A stretch of DNA of 14,304 bases from CAYFUL01 sp964346375 (GCA_964346375.1 CAYFUL010000036.1:1-14304), one strand, 5' to 3'; shown: positions 6,889 to 13,946, numbered from the stretch's first letter. Numbers and translations are program-made. Notes: generated by a model from the sequence alone, not told the origin.

Positions 6889-7626
6889 ATGAAATTTGCA
6901 GTGATTGTTGGAACTGGATATAGGGATTTAAATTTAGAACTAGTGGAGAAAAGGCTTAGTACTCCCTACGGAGAAACCACCCTATATATTTATAGAGATA
7001 GTATTGTAATCTTACCAAGACATTTAATGGGGCATAAACTTCCGCCCCATAGAATAAATTACAGGGCAAATATCTATGCTCTAAAGGCTCTTGGAGTTGA
7101 ATTTATATATGGAATTTGCGCAGTCGGTTCACTAAGGGAAGAATACGCCCCGGGAGGAATAGTATTAATAGATGATTTTTTAGATATGACAAAAAATAGA
7201 GCCTGTACATTTTTTGACGGCAAAGACTCTGTTGTAAAACACTTAGAAGTTTCAAATGTCTACAATAAAAAGATGAATGAGTTGTTTATAAATCATAGTA
7301 GGGATTTAAAAATTTATGGCAGTGGAGTATATGTTTGTACAGAGGGACCTAGGTTTGAAAGTGCTGCAGAGATAAAATTTTACAGTGCCTTAGGCTGTTC
7401 AGTAGTGGGAATGACAAATATTCCGGAATCAATTCTTGCGGCAGAGTTAAATATAAACTACGCCTGTATTTCCTATATTACAAACTTCTGTACGGGAATA
7501 GGTAAAATTTCCCACGAGGACTTTAGTGGAAATTCAAATTTAACCTCCGAAATACTAAATTGTATTTTAGACTGCTTTAACGATGAAAGTATACTAAAAA
7601 CAAAAGAGGAGCACTTGCTCCTCTAA
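6889..7626 (+). CDS. Purine nucleoside phosphorylase family protein, MtnP-like (MTA/MTI phosphorylase or PNP)
   Basis: 245 residues from ATG 6889, with GGAGGT four bases upstream; a TTG at 6877 overlaps that RBS and is rejected. The enzyme class splits purine nucleosides with phosphate into base and sugar 1-phosphate. Family strings in order: VGTGYRD (7-13), PRHLMGH (43-49), HRINYRANIYALK (54-66), AVGSLRE (78-84), TEGPRFES (151-158), VGMTNIPE (173-180), and ITNFCTGI followed by SHEDF (197-212). The first half follows the MTA phosphorylase pattern. However, E157 and N199 replace the Ser and Asp that read adenine in human MTAP and match the Glu/Asn pair of PNPs that bind 6-oxopurines. H209 may match the PNP histidine near the 5'-OH. 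Methylthioinosine, inosine/guanosine or MTA are all possible; exact substrate is open. It is the only plus-strand gene in the window, divergent from mtnA. Its last codons form a hairpin. Confidence 0.88.
   Translation: MKFAVIVGTGYRDLNLELVEKRLSTPYGETTLYIYRDSIVILPRHLMGHKLPPHRINYRANIYALKALGVEFIYGICAVGSLREEYAPGGIVLIDDFLDMTKNRACTFFDGKDSVVKHLEVSNVYNKKMNELFINHSRDLKIYGSGVYVCTEGPRFESAAEIKFYSALGCSVVGMTNIPESILAAELNINYACISYITNFCTGIGKISHEDFSGNSNLTSEILNCILDCFNDESILKTKEEHLLL
7596..7624 (-). terminator. Intrinsic terminator of the right-block operon, inside the phosphorylase 3' end
   Basis: An 8-bp perfect stem (7605-7612 with 7617-7624, loop of 4) reads AGAGGAGC / GCTCCTCT. On the minus strand it is followed by TTTGTTTTT, the U-tract of a Rho-independent terminator; on the plus strand it is followed by AAAAC, so it should act only on minus-strand transcripts. 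It encodes the final residues (EEHLLL) of the plus-strand gene and begins at the TAG stop of the 66-residue orphan. Confidence 0.8.
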
Positions 7627-7823
7627 AACTGATCTATATCTGCAATAAACCAATGTCCATTTTTTTCAAAGTCTTCCCTTAGAAGTTCCTTGTATTTTAA
7701 ATAGTCTTTGTAATCTTCAAGGGAGGCATTTTCTTCAATTAAATCATATTCTTGGGAGTTCTCGTTAAAGATTAAGAGCCCCTTATTAAACAACTTATCC
7801 TTTAATTCCTTAATGTTCTCCAT
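7623..7823 (-). CDS. Small acidic hypothetical protein, last gene of the operon
   Basis: 66 residues, not recognised. It is rich in Glu, Asp, Lys and Leu, has no membrane segment, Cys or obvious motif, and ends in an aromatic segment, HWFIADIDQF. It looks mostly helical. It is probably real: ATG 7823 sits nine bases after a strong AGGAGGT that lies inside the end of the pseudouridine synthase gene. It overlaps that gene by 14 bases, and its TAG stop lies directly at the terminator hairpin. Its stop overlaps the convergent phosphorylase stop by four bases. Function cannot be inferred; coupling to rluD may only reflect operon expression. Confidence 0.65.
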   Translation of the reverse strand: MENIKELKDKLFNKGLLIFNENSQEYDLIEENASLEDYKDYLKYKELLREDFEKNGHWFIADIDQF

Positions 7824-8700
7824 TGTCTAAATACCTCCTAAACTTTATAAAATTCATTGGAACTTCATCTACAACATCTACAATTTCATTAGTAAAGGGA
7901 TGAATAAAATTTACCCTGTATGCGTGGAGAAGCTGGGTTTTTATTCCCAAACTATTTTTTCGCCCATAGACTAAATCTCCCACAACAGGATGGTTAATAT
8001 ATGCCATATGAACTCTAATTTGATGAGTTCTTCCCGTTTCAATTACCACTCTTAAATAGGTGTACTCATTGTAATTTTTAATGGGATAGTACTTTGTAAT
8101 AGCCTCTTTTGAATTCTCCTCTACTACTGCCATCATAGTTCTATTTTTTAAAGATCTACCTATTGGAAGGTCAATTATCCCCTCCTCTAGCAACTTTCCA
8201 TGAACGTAACAAATATATTCCTTGTGAACCTGTCTACTTTTAAAAAGGTCTACTAATTTTTCGTGGGCTTTATCTGTCTTTGCAATTACAAGTAGCCCAG
8301 AAGTATCCTTGTCCAATCTATGAACTATACCAGGTCTTAGTGGGTCAACTTCACTTACATTACTAAACTGGTACTTCAATCCATTTACAAGAGTAGGACC
8401 ATCTACTCCATTTCCCGGGTGAACTACTACGCCAATATCCTTTGAAATTACAGCAAGATATTGGTCCTCGAATAGTACCTTTAAATTCATATTAATAGGC
8501 TCAAGGTTTACTTCCCTTTCAATAAGGTTTACACTAATTTCATCTCCAATAGATAGAAGATGACCAGCCTTAACCACTTTCCCATTTACAAGAATATTTC
8601 CCTGGTCTATTTGCAATTTAATTTGGGACCTAGTAATACTTAATTTTTCGGCTAGAAATTTATCCAGCCTTACTTCCTCAACTTGGGAGATATAGATCAT
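7810..8700 (-). CDS. rluD: Ribosomal large-subunit pseudouridine synthase, RluA/RluD family (YlyB-like)
   Basis: This enzyme isomerises uridine to pseudouridine in 23S rRNA. The 296 residues carry an N-terminal S4 RNA-binding domain (about 11-60: RLDKFLAEKL, ITRSQIKLQI, GNILVNGK). The RluA-type catalytic domain has HRLDKDTSGLLV (127-138), in which D130 is the catalytic Asp, followed by the conserved GRTHQIRVHM and HPVVGDLVYG. Length is normal for the family. The family and the S4-RluD architecture are clear; the exact target uridines cannot be assigned. As in B. subtilis (lspA-ylyB), it directly follows lspA; here ATG overlaps the lspA TGA by four bases, with AAAGGG upstream. It overlaps the following orphan by 14 bases. 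Confidence 0.95.
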   Translation of the reverse strand: MIYISQVEEVRLDKFLAEKLSITRSQIKLQIDQGNILVNGKVVKAGHLLSIGDEISVNLIEREVNLEPINMNLKVLFEDQYLAVISKDIGVVVHPGNGVDGPTLVNGLKYQFSNVSEVDPLRPGIVHRLDKDTSGLLVIAKTDKAHEKLVDLFKSRQVHKEYICYVHGKLLEEGIIDLPIGRSLKNRTMMAVVEENSKEAITKYYPIKNYNEYTYLRVVIETGRTHQIRVHMAYINHPVVGDLVYGRKNSLGIKTQLLHAYRVNFIHPFTNEIVDVVDEVPMNFIKFRRYLDNGEH

Positions 8701-9164
8701 CTTACTCTACCCTTTTCGTTATCGTGAAGTAGTATCATCAATACAAGTAAAAAACTGCCTATTACAATAAAAGTATCTGCAAGGTTAAAAATTGCAAAGT
8801 CATATCCAAAAATTCTAGTGCTAATAAAGTCCACTACATAGTCCAATCTAATTCTATCTATAAAATTTCCAAGAGTTCCCCCTAGAATTAGTACTAAACT
8901 GGTTTTAAATAGGAACGAAGAAGTTTTATAGTACTTGTAGAGCATATATAGTAGTATTACCACTACCACTATTGTAACTATTGTAAAAAGTAATTTCCTT
9001 CCTTGGAGAATACCAAAGGCAGCTCCTCTATTTTCAATGTAGTAAAAACTTAAAAAATTATCTATCAATACCAATGGTGGCTTTCCCTTTAAATTTACCA
9101 CCACTAAAAACTTAGAAAATTGATCCATTAAGACCAAAATCACAACACAAAGTAATGCGGTCAT
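8697..9164 (-). CDS. lspA: Lipoprotein signal peptidase (signal peptidase II)
   Basis: This integral membrane aspartyl protease removes signal peptides from lipoproteins after Lgt has lipidated the Cys. From ATG 9164 it has 155 residues and the family's four hydrophobic segments (about 2-20, 52-77, 84-102 and 126-146). Conserved boxes: MDQFSK (13-18, D14), ENRGAAFG (44-51), GGTLGNFIDR (95-104, D103), VVDFI (110-114, D112) and FNLAD (126-130, D130). The catalytic pair is among D103, D112 and D130, as in known LspA proteins. The chosen start has GGAGG (9169-9173) four bases upstream; the longer TTG start at 9188 lies in the hairpin and adds eight residues of no family value. A terminator-like hairpin precedes it. 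Confidence 0.95.
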   Translation of the reverse strand: MTALLCVVILVLMDQFSKFLVVVNLKGKPPLVLIDNFLSFYYIENRGAAFGILQGRKLLFTIVTIVVVVILLYMLYKYYKTSSFLFKTSLVLILGGTLGNFIDRIRLDYVVDFISTRIFGYDFAIFNLADTFIVIGSFLLVLMILLHDNEKGRVR

Positions 9165-9177
9165 TATTCCTCCAATT

Positions 9178-9198
9178 AAAAACCCCAATTACTTGGGG
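9178..9198 (-). terminator. Hairpin plus T5 between ylmH and lspA (attenuator-like)
   Basis: On the minus strand CCCCAA-GTAA-TTGGGG forms a 6-bp stem (9193-9198 with 9183-9188), followed immediately by TTTTT (9182-9178) and then the lspA RBS. The left arm and loop contain the last codons and TAA of ylmH. The short stem and short T-run suggest partial termination or transcript-end protection rather than a full stop, lowering lspA-rluD relative to sepF-ylmH. That effect is inference. Confidence 0.5.
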
Positions 9199-9962
9199 AT
9201 TAATACTTCAACTATAAACTTGTCCTTTTTTGTAGTTCCTAGTAGAGAATTAAAAATTATTCTACCAAAACCCCTTACAGAAACTAAATCACCTTCACTA
9301 AGATTGTATCCAACTCTATTTTCATCTCGAAAATTTACCTTTACCTTTTCTGAGCGAATAATATTTTGTGATTTACCCCTTGAAATATTTAATGCCTCGG
9401 CAATAAATGTATCAAGCCTTGTGGAAGAGAGAATACACGACTTGTTAATGTATTCAGTGGGTTTAATTTTAATTTCATCCCTAGAGATTTCTCTTAAATT
9501 TACATGATTTCTACCCACCTTATTAAGAGAAGTATAGATAAAGTCTCCAATTTCTCTCTTAACAAATATGTAGGAAGTAGTTCCATCAATTAAAATGTCC
9601 CCAACTTTTTTTCTATCAATTCCAAGTCCTAAAATACTCCCAAGAATATCCCTATGAGTAATTTTTTCAGGAATTTCCATTTGAAAGATGACGATTTCAC
9701 TTTCTTCAACAGACTTCCCCATTGGATAGATGTATATAATACACCTTTCGTTACTGGGATATCCTCCATCTACTGTATAGGATAGTTCGTCAAACCTATT
9801 TAGTATAGACTTAGCAAGGTAAACTTCATAGGGGTCAAGAAAATCTGTAATCTGTAAGGTATAAGAATAGAGTGCAATTTCCAATTTGTCTACAACATTT
9901 CTCATTGCAATCTTCTTCTTAGGTTCTACATGATTTACAAGTTCTTCTCTATCAAAAATCAT
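9189..9962 (-). CDS. ylmH: YlmH-type S4-domain RNA-binding protein
   Basis: 257 residues. The C-terminal S4 domain (about 180-240) is clear: STRLDTFIAEALNISRGK, SEKVKVNF and LSEGDLVSVRGFGR. The central part has THRDILGSILGLGIDRKKVGDI (102-123), a conserved segment of the YlmH family (COG2302). The N-terminal part has only weak marks. YlmH lies in division clusters of Gram-positive bacteria; its homologue binds 50S subunits and has been linked to ribosome quality control, so it is probably a ribosome-associated RNA binder rather than a division protein. The ATG shares one base with the sepF stop (TAATG). The usual divIVA neighbour is missing and lspA follows instead, after a hairpin. Confidence 0.9.
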   Translation of the reverse strand: MIFDREELVNHVEPKKKIAMRNVVDKLEIALYSYTLQITDFLDPYEVYLAKSILNRFDELSYTVDGGYPSNERCIIYIYPMGKSVEESEIVIFQMEIPEKITHRDILGSILGLGIDRKKVGDILIDGTTSYIFVKREIGDFIYTSLNKVGRNHVNLREISRDEIKIKPTEYINKSCILSSTRLDTFIAEALNISRGKSQNIIRSEKVKVNFRDENRVGYNLSEGDLVSVRGFGRIIFNSLLGTTKKDKFIVEVLIPK

Positions 9963-10417
9963 TACCAGGGAAATACACCGCTGCTCTTTAATTCTTCTTT
10001 AAGACCATCAATTTCAACATTACTTGGAGCAAGAACGAATATGTCCTTATTTACCTTTTGAATATTTCCATCAAGGGCATAAAGAGCTCCACTTACAAAG
10101 TCAAAAATTTGTCTCTTTATTTCCACGTCTAATTGTTCAAAATTAAGTACAACTGCCTTGAATTCTCTTAAATCATCTACTATTGAAGGAGATTCTTCAT
10201 AGCTTAGTGGTTCATGTACAGTAATAATAAGATCACTTGACAATGAACTTCCTACGGATTTTCTAGATTTAATAGGTTTCATAGAAGTTGTAGGATTTTC
10301 CACTGGTCTTTCGGAATAGTCTGAATCATCTACATAATCATCAAAGTCATCGTAATCATCATAATCTTCAGTTAAACCTAGAACTCTTTTAGCTTTATCC
10401 AATATACTTTCTGCCAT
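9962..10417 (-). CDS. sepF: Cell division protein SepF
   Basis: SepF polymerises into rings that bundle FtsZ and tie it to the membrane. 151 residues from ATG 10417, which has AGGAGG upstream; a longer in-frame start at 10459 lies inside ylmE and is rejected. The N-terminal MAESILDKAKRVLGL is the expected amphipathic membrane-binding helix. Next comes a very acidic Asp/Tyr/Phe linker (about 17-36) and a basic linker. The C-terminal FtsZ-binding domain (about 62-151) shows VVLNFEQLDVEIKRQIFDFVSGALYALDG-type sequence and a typical IFVLAPSNVEI strand. It lies between ylmE and ylmH, as is common, but ylmG is absent from its normal place after sepF. Confidence 0.95.
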   Translation of the reverse strand: MAESILDKAKRVLGLTEDYDDYDDFDDYVDDSDYSERPVENPTTSMKPIKSRKSVGSSLSSDLIITVHEPLSYEESPSIVDDLREFKAVVLNFEQLDVEIKRQIFDFVSGALYALDGNIQKVNKDIFVLAPSNVEIDGLKEELKSSGVFPW

Positions 10418-10427
10418 TTTAAACCTC

Positions 10428-11114
10428 CTAATTTCTACTTCCAAAAATAGCCGAACCAATTCTTACCATATTTGAACCCTCTTCTATGGCAATTTCATAA
10501 TCGCTAGTCATACCCATTGAGAGGATGTCAAAGTTAAGTTCATCTTTATAATAGTTTTTTATTTTCTCTTTTAACTGGTACATCTTTCTATAGAGAGAGT
10601 GTAGGTATTCCACATCCTCTGTTATTGGACCGATACACATTAAACCTCTTAGATTAATATTAACATATTCTAAGCAGTTTTCAATAAAATATTGTGTATC
10701 TTCGTAAAAAACGCCCCTTTTACTGTCCTCTTTACCAATATTTACTTGAATAAGGCAGTCCATTTTTATTCCATTTGCTTCTGCTCTTTTATCTATTTCC
10801 TCAGCTAATGAAAGTTTATCAAGGGAATGAATCATCTGTACCTTGTCAATAATGTACTTTACCTTATTTCTCTGAAGAGTTCCAATTAGATGAATATCTA
10901 AATCATTTGGAAGATACACGTATTTTTCCAATACCTCTTGGACTCTATTTTCACCTATAGAGGTAATTCCACATTGAAGAGCTTCGTTTATTAAATCAAC
11001 TCCATGGGTTTTAGTAACTGCAATTAACTTTACCTCTTCCCCAGTAATGGATCTCCCCCTGGCATCATCTATATTTTTTCTAATTAACTCTATATTTTTT
11101 TCAACTTGACTCAA
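10428..11114 (-). CDS. ylmE: YggS/YlmE-family PLP-binding protein (PLP homeostasis protein)
   Basis: A single-domain alanine-racemase-like barrel that binds pyridoxal 5'-phosphate and affects vitamin B6 and amino acid balance; no catalytic reaction is firmly known for the family. 228 residues, the normal length. The PLP lysine is K35 (LIAVTKTH). Other marks: IGENRVQE (53-60), IHLIGTLQRNKVK (74-86), IQVNIGKEDSKRG (122-134), LRGLMCIGP (155-163), LSMGMTSDYEIAIEEGSNMVRIGSAIFG. The start is TTG 11114, overlapping the stop of the upstream adaptor gene by four bases; the RBS is weak, so translation is probably coupled. sepF follows after 10 bases, the classic ylmE-sepF pairing. Confidence 0.94.
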   Translation of the reverse strand: MSQVEKNIELIRKNIDDARGRSITGEEVKLIAVTKTHGVDLINEALQCGITSIGENRVQEVLEKYVYLPNDLDIHLIGTLQRNKVKYIIDKVQMIHSLDKLSLAEEIDKRAEANGIKMDCLIQVNIGKEDSKRGVFYEDTQYFIENCLEYVNINLRGLMCIGPITEDVEYLHSLYRKMYQLKEKIKNYYKDELNFDILSMGMTSDYEIAIEEGSNMVRIGSAIFGSRN

Positions 11115-12364
11115 TTTAATATCTGCCTTTCATTAATACTTTCAGGATTTGATACTATAGGGTCATTAATAGTTATAGTCTTTACTTCCTGTTCGCCAAT
11201 TTTTATATTTCCATACTTATCTCCAACAGATACATAGGTTTCATTTCCAAGCTGTTTAATTATGGAAATAGGTACAAATTTTACCAAACCATGAATCTCT
11301 TGAACATATACTCCCACCTGTCTGTTGGACTTAGTTACTGCCCTAGATGGAATTACTAAACTTTGATTTTGATTTACAATAATTTCAACATTATTAATTC
11401 TATTCTTGTAGTTATTTTCAAAACCCTCTTCGAAATTTAGTACCAGTACAGTTCTCTTATTGGACTTATTTATATTTTCAATAGTTCCCTTAATCTTATC
11501 CTTACCCTCTGGAATAACATAGAGTTCATCTCCAATTTCAATGTCTTTAATCTTTGAAAACTCTGTAATTTCAATTGCCATCTTCCAGTTAAAATTATCT
11601 ATTAGCTTAAAGATCTCCTCGCCCTTTTCAACCCTAGTTCTACTCTCATGGTCGTAGGCTTTCTTATGCCCCTCTAGGTATTCGTAGGTATACTTTTCAG
11701 TATTTGCATAGGAATAGCTTTTTTCTAAACCATCTATTGCATAGGAGACAATTCCAGGAAATTCAGAGTAGTAGACTACGTCATTTTCAGATATTTCCTT
11801 TCTAAGGAGCTCTTTTTTTGCCTCAAGAGCCTCTATGGAATCTCCAAGTAAGTCGGAGATTTCAGATATGGACACTGAATGTTTGGTGTTTAAATCTAGC
11901 TCATTAATATTATTTATTAAAGCCTTGTAGTCGTCCTTTACTATTGAATTTTGAATTTGGTCTATTAGGTAGACTTCCCTATCGGTTAATTTAAACTCTG
12001 TAACTTCTTCATTTTCACTTTTTTTATAGTCTATTGCCGCATTTACTTTTATTAGCTCGTCTTTAAGCTCTGAAGAATCTGTCATTAAGTTAATAGTTGC
12101 AATACTATATCCCATGGGAACTCTCTGTCCTTCACTGGCATTAAATAGTACAATTCCCTCATCGCTACTCTTGTAGACCTTCTCGTTTAAAATATTGTAT
12201 CCCTTGCCGATTATAGAGTCCTTAAAATTGGTCATAATAGGTAGGGTAGTGTTGTATCTTTTAAAGCTTTTTAGGATAAAATTAGACAGGACTATGGCTA
12301 TAAAAATTAGTAGAACTGTTATAAAGATAAGTGAACTATTTTTCTTCTCTCTATATTCCTTCAT
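11111..12364 (-). CDS. HlyD/membrane-fusion-type adaptor protein, function unknown
   Basis: 417 residues. A basic N-terminus (KEYREKK) is followed by one membrane helix (about 10-31), so the rest should lie outside the membrane. Residues about 62-92 and 198-215 (DEGIVLFNASEGQRVPMGYSI; SEFPGIVSYAIDGLE) look like the two halves of the lipoyl/barrel-sandwich domain of HlyD-like adaptors. They flank a charged helical segment (about 95-195) that could form a coiled coil. A beta-barrel region follows, with a conserved-looking LVIPSRAV (336-343). No ABC, RND or MFS partner is in the window. It overlaps gpsA by ATGA and ylmE by TTGA, so it belongs to the operon. I recall similar 'putative membrane fusion protein' genes beside ylmE-sepF in other clostridia, but no proven role. 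A part in division or envelope assembly is inference. Confidence 0.8.
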   Translation of the reverse strand: MKEYREKKNSSLIFITVLLIFIAIVLSNFILKSFKRYNTTLPIMTNFKDSIIGKGYNILNEKVYKSSDEGIVLFNASEGQRVPMGYSIATINLMTDSSELKDELIKVNAAIDYKKSENEEVTEFKLTDREVYLIDQIQNSIVKDDYKALINNINELDLNTKHSVSISEISDLLGDSIEALEAKKELLRKEISENDVVYYSEFPGIVSYAIDGLEKSYSYANTEKYTYEYLEGHKKAYDHESRTRVEKGEEIFKLIDNFNWKMAIEITEFSKIKDIEIGDELYVIPEGKDKIKGTIENINKSNKRTVLVLNFEEGFENNYKNRINNVEIIVNQNQSLVIPSRAVTKSNRQVGVYVQEIHGLVKFVPISIIKQLGNETYVSVGDKYGNIKIGEQEVKTITINDPIVSNPESINERQILN

Positions 12365-13368
12365 ATTCCAAATAAACTTTCCATTTCAGCCTTGCGCTCT
12401 CTAGTCATTAGTTTTAATACTGACTCTCTAGGAGATGCACCCTCATATAGAACCTTGTAGAGTTTAGTAGTAATTGGCATTTCTACACCGTGAATTTGAG
12501 AAAGTTCATAGGCAGATTTTGTAGTTTTAATCCCCTCTACTACCATTCCAACCTTTTCAATAGTCTCCTCTACTGTAAGGCCCTTACCAATGTTTATACC
12601 GGCAACTCTATTTCTACTGTGCATAGAGGTACAGGTTACTATTAAATCCCCAATTCCGGCAAGACCATTAAAAGTTTCAGGACTTGCACCAAGTTTTACT
12701 CCAAGTTTCATCATTTCATAGATTCCCCTAGTCATAAGTGCCGCCTTGGTATTATCACCATATCCCAAACCATCACTAAGACCTGCTCCAAGGGCAATAA
12801 TATTCTTTAAAGCACCGCCAATTTCAACACCAACTAGATCTTTATTGGTATAGACTCTAAAGACTTCAGATGAGAATACATCTTGAATATATAGCATTAC
12901 ATCTTCGTCCCTTGAAGAAACTACAACTATGGTAGGAATATCCTTACCCACTTCCTCTGCATGGGAAGGGCCAGAAAGTGCGACAAAGGGATTTTCAAAA
13001 AACTCCTCTACAACTTCAGAAATTCGCTTGTGACTTTCCATTTCTAAACCCTTAGCAAGGTTTACAAAAATTACACCCTTATCTATTTTTCCACTAAGTT
13101 CTTCACAAATACTACGTACAGAATTTGTAGGAACTGCAAGAACAATAATCTCACAATTTTCTATTGACGTATTAATAGAATCTGTGGGAAATATATTTTC
13201 AGGAAGTTCTACACCAGGTAGGTACTTCTTATTTTCTCTATTTTCAATTATAGATTGACATTCAACTTTATTTCTAATGTAGAAATTTACATCATTTCCA
13301 TTTTTGGCTAGTAGTCTTGCAATAGCTGTACCCCAGCTACCTCCGCCAAGAACTGAAATTTTACTCAT
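12361..13368 (-). CDS. gpsA: Glycerol-3-phosphate dehydrogenase [NAD(P)+]
   Basis: Reduces dihydroxyacetone phosphate to sn-glycerol 3-phosphate, the backbone of phospholipids; cytoplasmic. 335 residues, full length. The nucleotide-binding loop is LGGGSWGTAIA (7-17; most relatives have GAGSWGTA). Other marks: AVPTNSVR (78-85), AKGLE with K105/K106 region, ALSGPSHAEEV (130-140), catalytic Lys K188 in GGALKNIIALGAGLSDGLGYGDNTKAAL, and GLAGIGDLIVTCTS. The ATG overlaps the plsY TGA by four bases (ATGA), with AGGAGG upstream. Its product feeds PlsY, the gene directly before it, so the pair forms the first steps of phosphatidic acid synthesis. Confidence 0.97.
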   Translation of the reverse strand: MSKISVLGGGSWGTAIARLLAKNGNDVNFYIRNKVECQSIIENRENKKYLPGVELPENIFPTDSINTSIENCEIIVLAVPTNSVRSICEELSGKIDKGVIFVNLAKGLEMESHKRISEVVEEFFENPFVALSGPSHAEEVGKDIPTIVVVSSRDEDVMLYIQDVFSSEVFRVYTNKDLVGVEIGGALKNIIALGAGLSDGLGYGDNTKAALMTRGIYEMMKLGVKLGASPETFNGLAGIGDLIVTCTSMHSRNRVAGINIGKGLTVEETIEKVGMVVEGIKTTKSAYELSQIHGVEMPITTKLYKVLYEGASPRESVLKLMTRERKAEMESLFGI

Positions 13369-13946
13369 TTGCCAATCCTCCTCTCCTTACCTTTTAGAAT
13401 ATTTTCAATATTACTTGTATGCCTTATAATTCCCAGGACTGCAACTGCAATAATAAAGATATAAGATGAAAATGGAAGTCCTGCAAAAATCGGGAAAATA
13501 ATTGCACTACAAATATATAGCATAATAGATCCAAGAGATACCATTCTAAAGATTAAAGTAGTTCCCAACCAAACTAGAAAGCAAATAAAAGCAAGTTTAG
13601 TATCGATTATTGCCAAACAACCAATAGTAGTTGCTACACCCTTTCCACCTTTAAAGTGCATATAAAACGGGTAACAATGTCCTACAACGCAGAAAAACAT
13701 AGAAAGAGATAGAAATTCCCTGCCAAAAATTTTCCAAATTACAAGCATACAAACTATGCCCTTTAGAAAATCTATAAGGAATGTAAGAACTCCCAATTCT
13801 TTTCCCATTACACGCATTGCGTTAGTCGTACCTGCGTTTCCACTTCCATAATTTCTAATATCCATTTTTAAAAAGAGTTTTCCAAGTAAAAATGAACCAG
13901 AAATTGAACCTATAAAATAGGAAATTACAATAACTGCAACAATCAT
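13365..13946 (-). CDS. plsY: Glycerol-3-phosphate acyltransferase PlsY
   Basis: Integral membrane enzyme that transfers an acyl group from acyl-phosphate (made by PlsX) to glycerol 3-phosphate, giving lysophosphatidic acid. 193 residues with five or so hydrophobic segments. The three family motifs are present: GSISGSFLLGK (13-23; commonly GSIPSAYL), RNYGSGNAGTTNAMR (31-45), and HCYPFYMHFKGGKGVATT (90-107), followed near the end by RHTSNIENILKGKE (175-188). It overlaps der upstream and gpsA downstream by ATGA each, so all three are coupled. Confidence 0.96.
   Translation of the reverse strand: MIVAVIVISYFIGSISGSFLLGKLFLKMDIRNYGSGNAGTTNAMRVMGKELGVLTFLIDFLKGIVCMLVIWKIFGREFLSLSMFFCVVGHCYPFYMHFKGGKGVATTIGCLAIIDTKLAFICFLVWLGTTLIFRMVSLGSIMLYICSAIIFPIFAGLPFSSYIFIIAVAVLGIIRHTSNIENILKGKERRIGK

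Noticed and set aside
9165..9188. TTG start for lspA at 9188
   Set aside because: It lies in the hairpin; GGAGG at 9169-9173 points to ATG 9164, and the shorter protein fits LspA numbering.
9193..9507. Plus-strand open frame of 104 codons
   Set aside because: Antisense shadow of the S4-domain end of ylmH; no motif.
10418..10459. Longer start for sepF at 10459
   Set aside because: It would run back into ylmE and bury the conserved N-terminal amphipathic helix; AGGAGG precedes ATG 10417.
12195..12404. Plus-strand open frame across the adaptor/gpsA joint
   Set aside because: Antisense to the membrane helix of the adaptor, which gives hydrophobic shadow sequence.
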